This document shows, piece by piece, positions 8,080 to 16,153 of a stretch of DNA of 32,078 nt. Under the pieces are notes generated by a model that was given only the letters and a program-made list of their open reading frames with translations, was not told the origin of the DNA and did not search any database. The translations under genes and the position numbers were made by a program. Source of the DNA: Treponema sp. (GTDB lineage: Bacteria > Spirochaetota > Spirochaetia > Treponematales > Breznakiellaceae); assembly GCA_031286205.1 (NCBI GenBank), contig JAITUR010000065.1:1-32078 (forward strand), given 5' to 3'. Each line of letters begins with the position of its first letter. The stretch's first letter is position 1.

Positions 8080-8085
8080 ATTACT

Positions 8086-8484
8086 ATGTCCAAAGAGAAG
8101 AAAAAGAGGAAAAAAATACTCTTGGTTGATGATGATGAAATACATCTAATAACAGCCGAATTATGCCTAAAAGACGAATATGATATATATAAGGCAAAAT
8201 CAGGGGATGAGGCCTTAAAATGCCTGCGTAATAAAGACTTTGTTCCCGACTTAATAATGCTGGATATAGTAATGCCAAAAATGGATGGGTGGGAAGTATT
8301 CAAAAAAATAAAAGGAATAACTGCCTTTAAAGATACTCCAATTTTATTTTTAACATCTATGGATGGCGAAGAAGAAAAAGAAAGAGCGCGGACTCTTGGA
8401 GCGGTCGATTACATTACAAAACCCTTAGAAATGACATTACTAAAAAACACAATAAGCGAAATATTCAGAATTAGGGAAATATAA
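8086..8484 (+). CDS. Stand-alone response-regulator receiver protein (CheY-like)
   Basis: The 132-aa protein is a receiver domain only, after a basic N-terminal patch (MSKEKKKRKK). Acidic pocket residues are Asp15-Asp17 in ILLVDDDE, the phospho-acceptor is Asp60 (LIMLDIVMPKMDGW), Thr90 follows (ILFLTSMDG) and the conserved Lys112 is in YITKPLE. There is no output domain. It could act as a CheY-like motor switch, phosphate sink or signalling intermediate. The in-frame upstream start at 7936 was rejected because it would run antisense over the chemoreceptor start and because a near-consensus promoter ends 6 nt before ATG 8086. It is convergent with cheB (9-nt gap). Which histidine kinase serves it is not visible here. 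Confidence 0.9.
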   Translation: MSKEKKKRKKILLVDDDEIHLITAELCLKDEYDIYKAKSGDEALKCLRNKDFVPDLIMLDIVMPKMDGWEVFKKIKGITAFKDTPILFLTSMDGEEEKERARTLGAVDYITKPLEMTLLKNTISEIFRIREI

Positions 8485-8493
8485 AAACGGCTG

Positions 8494-9651
8494 TTATTTT
8501 CGGTTGGTTTTTGCAACTTCGCAAATACGGCGCGCCATCTTGCTAAGGGGTACCTGCTCCATAACATGACCCATTTCGTGGGCAACACGCGGCATTCCGT
8601 AAACGATCGAGCTGGGTTCGTCCTGACCAAGAGTCATTCCGCCTTCTTTGTAAATTGTCCCCAGATGCATTGCGCCATCTTTGCCCATGCCTGTCATAAT
8701 TACTCCCAGTACGCGGTTCTGGTACGCCATTGCTACCGAAGCAAAAAGAACATCCGCCGACGGTCTATGACCTGAAACTAAAGGAGCATTTGAAAGACGG
8801 GCAACAGAGACATGGCCCTTTTTTTCTATTTCCAGGTGTTTGTTTCCCTGCGCTATTAAGATTCTGCCGGGTTTAATTGGGTCTCCGTCTTCTGCTTCTT
8901 TTACTTCCAACGGACAATTACGATCCAGACTTCTTGCAAATTCGTTTGTAAAGCCCTGCGGCATATGCTGTACAACTACAATGGGAACAAGCAGATCAGG
9001 GTCTATTTGGGAAAACACAACACGCAAAGCATCAGGGCCGCCCGTACTTATACCAATCGCAATAATTTCCGTATTTGCCGGATTTCTTATTCGCGGCGGC
9101 GGAGGCGCGGGCTCGACAACTTTTGTGGAGCATAAATGTTGAAGATGAGCCGCAATATCGCTGGACAAGGAAGAAGCTTTTTTGTCGATATTTTTTTCTC
9201 TATATTCTTCCGGGGCAAGAACTTTTTTACCCTGTTGTCTGCGATAAGCGCCGCCATAACCAAGCAGCATTTTTACCAATGTATCTTTAACTACATGAAT
9301 ATCTTCGGAGATGGAACCCGACGGCTTTTGAACAAAGTCGCTTGCTCCAAGAGAAAGCGCTTCCATTGTAATTTCCGCGCCTTTGGCGGCAATGGAAGAA
9401 AGGATAACAACGGGGATATTTATACCGAGTTTTTTTCGTTCCTGTAAAAATTCAATACCGTTCATTTCCGGCATTTCAAGGTCCAGGCAGATAACATCGG
9501 GATTAACGCGGGGAATTTTTTGCAGGGCAAACTGACCATTCATTGCTTTATCGGCAACTTTAAGACCCGGAGTTTCGTCTACCATGTGGCTTATTAAATT
9601 GCGCATTAATGCTGAATCGTCTACAACCAATACTTGAATTTCATCTGCCAC
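8494..9651 (-). CDS. cheB: CheB: protein-glutamate methylesterase/glutamine deamidase
   Basis: CheB removes methyl groups from chemoreceptor glutamates to reset adaptation. The 385-aa protein has an N-terminal receiver domain (Asp11-Asp12 and phospho-acceptor Asp57 in CLDLEMPEMNG, Lys109 in FVQKPSG). A long Pro-rich linker follows (about 140-192), then the esterase domain with the catalytic triad Ser202 (GISTGGP), His229 (VVQHMPQGFT) and Asp325 (MTGMGKDGA). The start is a GTG with AGGAG 6 nt upstream, overlapping the cheR stop, so cheR and cheB are translated from one mRNA. Length and domain order are normal for the family. Confidence 0.96.
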   Translation of the reverse strand: MADEIQVLVVDDSALMRNLISHMVDETPGLKVADKAMNGQFALQKIPRVNPDVICLDLEMPEMNGIEFLQERKKLGINIPVVILSSIAAKGAEITMEALSLGASDFVQKPSGSISEDIHVVKDTLVKMLLGYGGAYRRQQGKKVLAPEEYREKNIDKKASSLSSDIAAHLQHLCSTKVVEPAPPPPRIRNPANTEIIAIGISTGGPDALRVVFSQIDPDLLVPIVVVQHMPQGFTNEFARSLDRNCPLEVKEAEDGDPIKPGRILIAQGNKHLEIEKKGHVSVARLSNAPLVSGHRPSADVLFASVAMAYQNRVLGVIMTGMGKDGAMHLGTIYKEGGMTLGQDEPSSIVYGMPRVAHEMGHVMEQVPLSKMARRICEVAKTNRK

Positions 9652-9660
9652 GGGAATCTC

Positions 9661-10476
9661 CTAGATATATTTCCTGTACAATGTTGCCCATTCGGTTTTT
9701 AGGAATTCGAATTTAGTATCCATTCCAAACAAAGATTCGGAATGACCAATAAACAAGAATGATTTTGATGCCATAGAATCCCAAAAACGGTTTATTACCG
9801 CATTCTGTGCTGCATCATCAAAATAAATAATAACATTCCGGCAGAAGACAATATCAAAGTTTCTTTGCCCGGATTCGTTTTTTAGGTTGTGATAGTCAAA
9901 CTTTATTTTTGCTTGAAGATCTGCGCTTACTTTGTATCCGCCATCTACTTTGGTAAAATATTTTGTCAGATAATTATCGGGGATTCCTACAATTCTGGAA
10001 TCCGAATAAAAGCCCTCTTTTGCAGCCATAAGACATTTAAGCGAAAGATCGCTGGCAAGAATTTCGTAGCTCCATGCCGAGGGTAAAATTTCGCTAAGAA
10101 GCATGGCTATGGTATAGGGTTCTTCGCCCGTTGAACAGCCGGCACTCCAAATTCTAATGGCTCCGGGGATTTTTTTAATTTTCATTATTTCCGGAATTAC
10201 ATGCTTTTCCAGTGCATGAAAATGAGCCTCGTTTCTGAAAAAGCGGGTAAGGTTGGTTGTTATGGAATCTAAAAAGCCTTTAAGTTCTTCTTTATCTGTT
10301 TTAATCTTATTTAAGTAGCTGGATACAGTCACCTCGGGCTTGTCCCGTAGGCGTTCCTTTAAACGGCTTTCCAAAATTGAGCGGTTGGTAGAAGTGAATG
10401 TGATGCCGCTTTCTGCGTATATAAAATCACGGTATAGATCGAAATTTGCATCATTAAGAAACAGTGTTTCTGCCAT
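9661..10476 (-). CDS. cheR: CheR: chemoreceptor glutamate methyltransferase
   Basis: CheR uses S-adenosylmethionine to methylate chemoreceptor glutamates, opposing CheB. The 271-aa protein has the usual helical N-terminal domain with TTNLTRFFRN (73-82), the AdoMet site WSAGCSTGEEPYTIAM (110-125), and the C-terminal signatures FDIVFCRNVIIYFD and FLFIGHSESL. No tetratricopeptide extension is present. It is first in a two-gene operon with cheB (9-nt gap). Its promoter (10483-10511) is a standard sigma-70 type, not the flagellar sigma-28 type. With the -10 only 6 nt from the ATG and no Shine-Dalgarno, the transcript should be leaderless. Confidence 0.96.
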   Translation of the reverse strand: MAETLFLNDANFDLYRDFIYAESGITFTSTNRSILESRLKERLRDKPEVTVSSYLNKIKTDKEELKGFLDSITTNLTRFFRNEAHFHALEKHVIPEIMKIKKIPGAIRIWSAGCSTGEEPYTIAMLLSEILPSAWSYEILASDLSLKCLMAAKEGFYSDSRIVGIPDNYLTKYFTKVDGGYKVSADLQAKIKFDYHNLKNESGQRNFDIVFCRNVIIYFDDAAQNAVINRFWDSMASKSFLFIGHSESLFGMDTKFEFLKTEWATLYRKYI

Positions 10477-10482
10477 AATTAT

Positions 10483-10511
10483 ATAGTAGAAGATGATCGA
10501 TAAATAGTCAA
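10483..10511 (-). promoter_or_regulatory. Promoter of cheR-cheB (leaderless)
   Basis: On the reverse strand: -35 TTGACT (10506-10511), a 17-bp spacer, -10 TACTAT (10483-10488), then exactly 6 nt to the ATG at 10476. This is one of the clearest leaderless promoters in the window. Confidence 0.8.
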
Positions 10512-10529
10512 GAGCGATTTATAATAAGT

Positions 10530-11231
10530 TTAGAGCCGGACAGCTTCTACCATATAGCGGATATCATGTCCATTATCGGCTGCGCGCCTCATTTCTATCA
10601 CAAAAATAAGGGAATTTCCCGTAGAATCGATAATAACCCTTTTTATATTGTAGGACATTATCCTTTGCCTGGTAAAATGCGGAGTTCCAACGGTATAATT
10701 CCTTGTTTGACCTGTTGGCTGCCGGACCTCCAGGTTAATATGGAATTGCGAGCGGGTATTTACTCCAGTACCGGTTATGGTTGGCACTAGCTGGGCTTTA
10801 TAGCTTTTTCCGGAAACAAAATCGCGGAAATCGATGGTTTCTCCTCGCAGGGGAGGATTTTCGTCCCTGGAAATATAAAGGGGCAGCCCCTGATTTTGGA
10901 AGTTTATATTATACCTGTTAACAATGCTGCTATTATTTGCAAGAAGCTGATGCAGAATACCGGAGCCGTCTTGCCCTGCTTTTATTGGTTCGTTTTGTGT
11001 ATGGGTAATTCTCCCGTTTGGGACAAAATTGTTGCTTGCCATATCCACAATAAAGATGTCTGCCCAAGGTCTTAATGATGGCGATAGCACGCCATACTGA
11101 CCAAACATATATGTCCTGCCGTCAGGGGAGAATCCCAGGTCGACAAAAACAGCCGAGTCCCCTGCCCACAAAGCGGAAAAGCAAGTGAAAAAAAGTATCA
11201 AAACTGTTAAAAACGCTTTTTTCAAAAACAT
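10530..11231 (-). CDS. Secreted DUF2259-like protein
   Basis: The 233-aa product has a cleavable signal peptide (MFLKKAFLTVLILFFTCFSA, cleavage probably after ALWA) and a mature part beginning GDSAVFVDLGFSPDGRTYMF. The pattern FSPDGRTYMFGQYGV...ADIFIVDMASN agrees with my memory of DUF2259, a family of predicted secreted proteins of unknown function found in spirochaetes. The ATG at 11231 is preferred over 11249 because the strong GGGAGAGGGG ribosome site lies between them, 6 nt before 11231. A perfect TATAAT (11257-11262) lies just upstream. The gene is divergent from the membrane-protein operon at 11322. No catalytic motif is seen. Confidence 0.75.
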   Translation of the reverse strand: MFLKKAFLTVLILFFTCFSALWAGDSAVFVDLGFSPDGRTYMFGQYGVLSPSLRPWADIFIVDMASNNFVPNGRITHTQNEPIKAGQDGSGILHQLLANNSSIVNRYNINFQNQGLPLYISRDENPPLRGETIDFRDFVSGKSYKAQLVPTITGTGVNTRSQFHINLEVRQPTGQTRNYTVGTPHFTRQRIMSYNIKRVIIDSTGNSLIFVIEMRRAADNGHDIRYMVEAVRL

Positions 11232-11256
11232 GTAGTTCCCCTCTCCCATTATCGGT

Positions 11257-11262
11257 ATTATA
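11257..11262 (-). promoter_or_regulatory. -10 element of the DUF2259-like gene
   Basis: A perfect TATAAT on the reverse strand lies 25 nt before the chosen ATG, leaving room for a short leader with the GGGAGAGGGG site. No good -35 is seen. Confidence 0.5.
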
Positions 11263-11286
11263 TCATAAGTCTTGAGAAAGTAAAAG

Positions 11287-11316
11287 GTGACAATACCCCA
11301 AATTTTATGTTATTAT
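11287..11316 (+). promoter_or_regulatory. Promoter of the 11322-14754 operon (leaderless)
   Basis: GTGACA (11287-11292, five of six consensus bases), an 18-bp spacer and TATTAT (11311-11316) are followed after 5 nt by the ATG at 11322. An ATG at 11307 lies inside the -10 region and is rejected. Confidence 0.65.
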
Positions 11317-11321
11317 TGACC

Positions 11322-12152
11322 ATGACTCTTTCTGAACGAAATACCTTTTTTAAGATAGGAATGGTTTTTTGCGCCATTATAGTCTTATTAATAACTGCCG
11401 TTTCCATTTTTTCCATACCGGTATACTCCGCAATGGAGGAAAATCCCCGCCGGCCTGCGTATGTTTTTCAGCTTATTGCCGGATGGTTCTTAAAAACCGA
11501 TTATTTAGCTGTTCATACCTCGATTGTTTTAGCGGTTTTATTTTCCTTAGTATCGATGATTTTTATACATTCCTTTTTTGAAAGAACTTCTGCCCCCGAA
11601 ATCCTGTATATTTCGTTTTTTGCCTTTTCGCTGTCTTTCGAGGTTATCCGCCTTATTGTACCTTTACATATAAAATATATTTTTCCTCTGTTTTATCTTG
11701 TAACTGCGGCACGGGCTTTGCTTTTTGCCCGGTATTTCAGTATTTTTTCCCTATTTGCGGCAAGTGTGTGTGCTTCAGGTTTGGAAATTCAAAGAACCCG
11801 CAATGTTGTTTTATTTTTATTGGTCCCCTCTCTTGTTATCTCTCTGGGTGTTCCCATAGACGCTCAAACATGGGATACCTGCTTTACATTTGCATCGGGC
11901 AATACATCAATGTTTTTAATGATAGGGGTTATCGTACTTTTTGGCATTGTAATAAGCTTTTTTGTCGCAGCCAATAAGCGAAGATCCAAGGAATACTATT
12001 ATGTAGGGATTGGCGCGGCAATTGCCCTTGCCGGCAGAAATATACTGCTTGGCGTCGATAACTGGGCAGGACCTGTTTTGGGTATTTTACTTTTAGTGTT
12101 TGGAATCCGGTTAATGTGTTCGAAGCTGCATAAAATTCATCTTTGGCTGTAG
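11322..12152 (+). CDS. Unknown polytopic membrane protein
   Basis: The protein (276 aa, MTLSERNTFFKIGMVFCAII) consists almost entirely of hydrophobic segments, about seven or eight helices, with a short basic loop ANKRRSKEYYY near residue 220 and a basic tail. I know no named family, but a conserved treponemal membrane protein is plausible. The start at 11322 is set by the promoter ending 5 nt before it; the 15 bases from the ATG at 11307 overlap the -10. It begins a run of four same-strand genes (next gaps 32 nt, 0 nt and a 16-nt overlap), so it is probably co-transcribed with rsmE and the WecG/TagA-like gene. Confidence 0.7.
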   Translation: MTLSERNTFFKIGMVFCAIIVLLITAVSIFSIPVYSAMEENPRRPAYVFQLIAGWFLKTDYLAVHTSIVLAVLFSLVSMIFIHSFFERTSAPEILYISFFAFSLSFEVIRLIVPLHIKYIFPLFYLVTAARALLFARYFSIFSLFAASVCASGLEIQRTRNVVLFLLVPSLVISLGVPIDAQTWDTCFTFASGNTSMFLMIGVIVLFGIVISFFVAANKRRSKEYYYVGIGAAIALAGRNILLGVDNWAGPVLGILLLVFGIRLMCSKLHKIHLWL

Positions 12153-12184
12153 AAAACGCCTTTTTAAGCCGAAAATTAATTTAT

Positions 12185-13213
12185 ATGAAAAAATCTTTTC
12201 TAGTTTTTGCATTCGCATTAATGCTTATTTTGTGTGCAAGCGCTCAGGCTCATGCCACTTTTACACCGGATGTTGATATTCTTAACAGAAACGCGCCTAT
12301 TTTTCCCCATATGTTATTTACAGAAACAATCACGAACTCGAGAAGAGTAGAGGCTTCCCGTCCGTACTGGGTTAATACCAGAGAAGAACAGACAGCTATC
12401 GAACGAAGAACATCGTATCAAATTTCCATGCTGTTAAATTATGATATTCTTGCGTACTATGGACACCCTGGCTCCCGTAATATGGGAATTTTAGGCCGCC
12501 ATACAATCGAAGAAATAGATCAAATGCTTACAGAGCTTGCCAAAGTTTATGAAGCGACAGGCGGGAAAAAAATTAAAAAGGCGTTTTATCTTATTTATGG
12601 AACTGTCTGGCCGGAAGGCGAAATTGGAATAATGAGAGATTCGATGCTAATGCCCTATATCGAATACGGCATGAAGAACGATATATTGGTTTTTGTCGAT
12701 CATCAAATTGGAAAGTATCATCCTATAGAACCTGCTCATGGCAGGCAGTCGGCTCTTCATCAAATTTTACCGTATCTGCGTTATCCTAATGTACACCTTG
12801 CTCTGGATCCTGAATGGCGCACTACCCGTCCAATGCAGGTGCTTGGTCAGGTTACGGCGGACGAATTAAATCGTGCGCAGCAGATAATGGAAAACTACAT
12901 GATTGCAAATAATATTCCCGGCGAACGAATGCTTGTAATTCATCAATTTAATTCTATAATGGTTAGGAACGCTTCTCAGGTAAGAACCGATTTTAACAGG
13001 GTAAGATTTATTCACTGCATGGATGGAATTGGAGACCCGGAAATGAAACGCGGCACTTATGACTTCGTTGCACAATTTAACAATATGCCGCTTAAAGGTT
13101 TTAAGCTGTTTTATAATCTTGGAATTCCAGGCGCAGGTTTTGATAATCCAATAATGTCGCCGCAAGATGTCTATGAATTAAACCCCAGACCTCTTATAAT
13201 TATGTATCAGTAA
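12185..13213 (+). CDS. Unknown secreted protein
   Basis: The 342-aa product carries a signal peptide (MKKSFLVFAFALMLILCASA, cleavage probably after AQAHA) and a globular mature part. Stretches such as KKAFYLIYGTVWPEGEIGIM, NDILVFVDHQIGKYHP and YPNVHLALDPEWRTTRP have the alternating strand-and-acidic-residue look of a TIM-barrel enzyme, but I cannot assign a family. A glycosidase- or polysaccharide-related fold is a guess. The ATG at 12185 is chosen over an in-frame start at 12143 because it puts the signal peptide at the N-terminus. There is no clear Shine-Dalgarno. The stop codon is immediately followed by the rsmE ATG. Confidence 0.7.
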   Translation: MKKSFLVFAFALMLILCASAQAHATFTPDVDILNRNAPIFPHMLFTETITNSRRVEASRPYWVNTREEQTAIERRTSYQISMLLNYDILAYYGHPGSRNMGILGRHTIEEIDQMLTELAKVYEATGGKKIKKAFYLIYGTVWPEGEIGIMRDSMLMPYIEYGMKNDILVFVDHQIGKYHPIEPAHGRQSALHQILPYLRYPNVHLALDPEWRTTRPMQVLGQVTADELNRAQQIMENYMIANNIPGERMLVIHQFNSIMVRNASQVRTDFNRVRFIHCMDGIGDPEMKRGTYDFVAQFNNMPLKGFKLFYNLGIPGAGFDNPIMSPQDVYELNPRPLIIMYQ

Positions 13214-14008
13214 ATGAAACAATTTGTTTTATCTAAAACGCCGGATAATAATGGAACTCTTCAGTTAAACGGCAAGGATTTTCATTATTTAACTCGTGTG
13301 CGGCGGTTAGCTGTAGGCGAGTATTTTCCCGCTCTTCTGCCGGACGGCACAGAAACAGTTGTACAAATTACATCTATCGGTAAAAGCGTATTAACAGTCA
13401 AAACCGAAAATACTTTCTGCGAAGAAAGTTCGCCCGGAGCAAAAGTTTGTGCCGGACAATTATCTGCCCGTTTAATTTTGTTTCAGGCACTCCCCAAAGG
13501 CGACAAGATGGATTTAATTGTACGGCAGGCAGCAGAAACCGGAATAGCGGAAATTGTTCCGTTTGTTTCGGAATTTTCTGTTGCAAAAAAGAATGTGGGT
13601 CTTGCAAAATTTTCCCGTTGGGAACGAATTATTAAAGAAGCGCTCCAGCAAAGCGGTTCTAAAACAGCAACTGTTATTAAGCAGCCTTTAACCATGAATG
13701 AACTTTTAGAATATTGGAAAACCTTAACTGCTTGTTGTAACGGCGTAACCGGATTGTTGTTTCATCATAGGGGGCTTGAACAAATTTCGCTTCATGGGTA
13801 TCTTGATAGTATAGAAGCAGCATCGCCTGTGCTGGTTATTGGACCGGAAGGCGGTTTTTCAGATACGGAAGTAGCCCTTTTTATGGAAAATGGTTTTAAG
13901 CCGTTTACTATTGGGGATACAATTTTAAGAACAGAAACTGCCGCTCTTTATTGTGCAGCGGCGGTTAAAATTATATTGCTGGAGAAAAATTCGTGGCAGT
14001 TGAAGTAA
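13214..14008 (+). CDS. rsmE: RsmE: 16S rRNA m3U1498 methyltransferase
   Basis: RsmE methylates N3 of U1498 of 16S rRNA in the assembled small subunit. The 264-aa protein has an N-terminal PUA-like domain (about 1-70, with LNGKDFHYLTRVRRLAVGE) and a C-terminal SPOUT knot. Signatures are FQALPKGDKMDLIVRQAAET, RWERIIKEALQQSGS, VIGPEGGFSDTEV and the AdoMet loop TIGDTILRTETAALYCAAAV. Length is normal. The ATG abuts the previous stop codon, and the 3' end overlaps the next gene by 16 nt, indicating translational coupling in the operon. Confidence 0.95.
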   Translation: MKQFVLSKTPDNNGTLQLNGKDFHYLTRVRRLAVGEYFPALLPDGTETVVQITSIGKSVLTVKTENTFCEESSPGAKVCAGQLSARLILFQALPKGDKMDLIVRQAAETGIAEIVPFVSEFSVAKKNVGLAKFSRWERIIKEALQQSGSKTATVIKQPLTMNELLEYWKTLTACCNGVTGLLFHHRGLEQISLHGYLDSIEAASPVLVIGPEGGFSDTEVALFMENGFKPFTIGDTILRTETAALYCAAAVKIILLEKNSWQLK

Positions 14009-14754
14009 CAGAAAAAAAACAACGCGTTAAATTTTTAAATGTCCCTATAGATATTATTGCACCGGAAGACCTTGGAGATGTAGTTTATAATATGTTAAAA
14101 GAAGACAAGGAACACAATATTGTTCTTTTGTCTCTTTGGGATTTGCTCCGGGCAAGAAGAAGCGGCGAATACCGTTCTTATATTACAAGAGCATCTTTGG
14201 TTATACCAATTTCCAAAAGTATAACTAGCGGACTTAAATTTCTTACAGGAAAAAAAGCATACCGTTATATGCCGTTCGATTTTATTATCAGCATACTGAC
14301 AATTTTGGAAAAGCGGGAATTTTCCACATTTCTTCTTGGCGGAAAAAAGAAAATACTGAATATTGCGGAAAAAAACATACGGCAAACTTTTCCAAGACTG
14401 CGCATTGTCGGAAGATGTCACGGTAATTTTAAGCGGCACGAAGAAGCTATCATTATAAAAGCTATTAAAAAAGCATCTCCATCGCTGCTTTTGGTTGGCA
14501 AAGGGGTCAGCGGCAAAGAAAAGTGGATAGCTAGAAATCATGTTGCCATTGGACAAAAAGGCATGCGGTTATGGTGCAGCGATATTTTTGATGTTTTTGC
14601 GGAAAAGAAAAAGCATCCTTCCACCAGAACCTTTAATGCCGGGCTTGAATGGGTAGGGTTCTGTTTCCAAAATCCCATAAGGTTTTTTAGAGTATTCCCC
14701 TATATATATTATAAATTCCTGTTGTTGGCAAATAAGTTATTTGTTAAATCTTAA
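13993..14754 (+). CDS. WecG/TagA/CpsF-like glycosyltransferase, atypical active site
   Basis: Family members transfer N-acetylmannosamine or related sugars to undecaprenyl-linked acceptors in surface polysaccharide synthesis. The 253-aa protein has the family fold signs FLLGGKKKILNIAEKNIRQTFP, RIVGRCHGNF and SPSLLLVGKGVSGKEKWI, and ends in a basic, aromatic tail of the kind that docks the enzyme on the membrane. Where typical members have a Thr-containing N-terminal motif and a PDG motif with a catalytic Asp, this protein has LLSLWDLLRAR and VIPISKSIT, so both expected catalytic residues appear to be missing. It may be a distinct subfamily or inactive. The GTG start has GGAG 8 nt upstream and overlaps rsmE. 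Confidence 0.75.
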   Translation: MAVEVTEKKQRVKFLNVPIDIIAPEDLGDVVYNMLKEDKEHNIVLLSLWDLLRARRSGEYRSYITRASLVIPISKSITSGLKFLTGKKAYRYMPFDFIISILTILEKREFSTFLLGGKKKILNIAEKNIRQTFPRLRIVGRCHGNFKRHEEAIIIKAIKKASPSLLLVGKGVSGKEKWIARNHVAIGQKGMRLWCSDIFDVFAEKKKHPSTRTFNAGLEWVGFCFQNPIRFFRVFPYIYYKFLLLANKLFVKS

Positions 14755-16093
14755 GAAATAATTTTGCTACGGAAAAATAAACAATAAGGGAAACAGCATC
14801 GACAATTGTGGTTAATAGTGGCGCTGCCATAACAGCAGGGTCTAATTTAATCTTCTTTGCCAGCATGGGCAAGAGAGCGCCAATACATTTTGAAATTAAT
14901 AAAGTTACAAATAAAGTAATACTTACAACAACTGCAATTACAATGCCCTGGCCGCTTTTGTTGCCCATTAAATAAATGCGAAAAACATTTATGGCACAAA
15001 GCCCAAGACCGCATAATGATGCAACCCGAATTTCCCGCCATAACACACGCATTGCATCTTTTAATTTTATTTCGCCTATTGCCATACCACGAATAATCAA
15101 TGTAGAAGATTGACAGCCCGCATTTCCGCCTGTACCCATCAACATTGGAATAAAAGCAACCAATACCGGAAGTACAGCTATTGCGTTTTCAAATTCGGAA
15201 ATAATTATCCCTGTAATTGTTGCAGAAAGCATAAGCACCATAAGCCAAATAATGCGGTTTCTTGCAAGCTGCATAATACCTGTTTTTAGATATGGATCGT
15301 CGGATGGAGCAAGAGCGTGCATTATTTCTATATCTTCTGTTGTTTCTTCTTCTATTACCTGGACAATATCGTCTACAGTAATAATCCCGACAAGGCGCTG
15401 TTCGTTATCTACAACGGGCATGGTCATTAACCCGTATTTTTTAAACATTCCGGCTATTGTTTCCCTGTCATCGGAGGTGTTGGCAAAAATAGTCTGGCTG
15501 TCCATGATATTTCCAATCTGCTGATTCGATTGGGCTAAAAGCATTTTCTTTACAGTGATAGTGCCCACAAGAAGCCGGTCTTGCCTGATAACATAACAGG
15601 TATAAATTGTCTCTTTGTTTACTCCGGTTTTTCTAATTTCGTTAAACGCTTCTGCTACTGTGGTTTCTTCATGTAAATCCACATATTCTGTGGTCATAAT
15701 ACTTCCGGCAGAATCTTCGGGATATTTTAAAAGTTGATTAATAATCGCCCGCTTTTCCGGAGTAGCAGTCTGCAGTACACGCTTTACGACATCTGCCGGC
15801 ATTTCTTCTATAAAGTCAGCCGCGTCGTCGGCGAAGAGATTATTAATAATTTCGCCGATTTCTCTGTCGGATAATACTTCTATAATTTGCTGTTGTTCGT
15901 CCGGAGCAAGGAACGAAAATACATCGGAGGCAAGGCTTTTGGAAAGCAGTCTAAAAAGCTGTACATGTTTTTCTTTGTCTAGTTCGCTGAATATTTCAGC
16001 TATATCGACAGTATTCATCCAGGGGAGCAATTCTTTAAGAAGAACAAAGTCGATATTATCGGCCTTCATTAAATCCAGTAATCTGTCCTTCAT
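14744..16093 (-). CDS. mgtE: MgtE-type magnesium transporter
   Basis: MgtE is a homodimeric, Mg2+-gated inner-membrane channel. The 449-aa protein has the N-terminal superhelical domain (about 1-125), a pair of CBS domains (about 130-255, with SAGSIMTTEYVDL and VGIITVDDIVQVIEEE) and a five-helix membrane domain. Family signatures in the pore are PMLMGTGGNAGCQSSTLIIR and LLTTIVDAVSLIVYF, the latter with the ion-coordinating Asp. AGGAG lies 6 nt before the ATG and a TTGACA-16-TAGATA promoter (16112-16139) is present, so it is leadered. Its 3' end overlaps the convergent WecG/TagA-like gene by 11 nt. No Mg2+ riboswitch is evident in the short leader. Confidence 0.95.
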   Translation of the reverse strand: MKDRLLDLMKADNIDFVLLKELLPWMNTVDIAEIFSELDKEKHVQLFRLLSKSLASDVFSFLAPDEQQQIIEVLSDREIGEIINNLFADDAADFIEEMPADVVKRVLQTATPEKRAIINQLLKYPEDSAGSIMTTEYVDLHEETTVAEAFNEIRKTGVNKETIYTCYVIRQDRLLVGTITVKKMLLAQSNQQIGNIMDSQTIFANTSDDRETIAGMFKKYGLMTMPVVDNEQRLVGIITVDDIVQVIEEETTEDIEIMHALAPSDDPYLKTGIMQLARNRIIWLMVLMLSATITGIIISEFENAIAVLPVLVAFIPMLMGTGGNAGCQSSTLIIRGMAIGEIKLKDAMRVLWREIRVASLCGLGLCAINVFRIYLMGNKSGQGIVIAVVVSITLFVTLLISKCIGALLPMLAKKIKLDPAVMAAPLLTTIVDAVSLIVYFSVAKLFLKI

Positions 16094-16111
16094 AACCTGC
16101 TCCTATAGAAG

Positions 16112-16139
16112 TATCTATTAAATTGTTGTATTGTGTCAA
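16112..16139 (-). promoter_or_regulatory. Promoter of mgtE
   Basis: On the reverse strand: perfect -35 TTGACA (16134-16139), 16-bp spacer, -10 TAGATA (16112-16117). The -35 lies within 20 bp of the divergent adenosyltransferase start at 16154, so the two promoters must be interleaved. Confidence 0.65.
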
Positions 16140-16153
16140 TATAGGATTATGGT

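Noticed and set aside
7936-8085. 50-residue N-terminal extension of the receiver protein
   Set aside because: It would start inside the chemoreceptor gene on the opposite strand and cross the promoter at 8051-8079. The receiver domain is complete from 8086.
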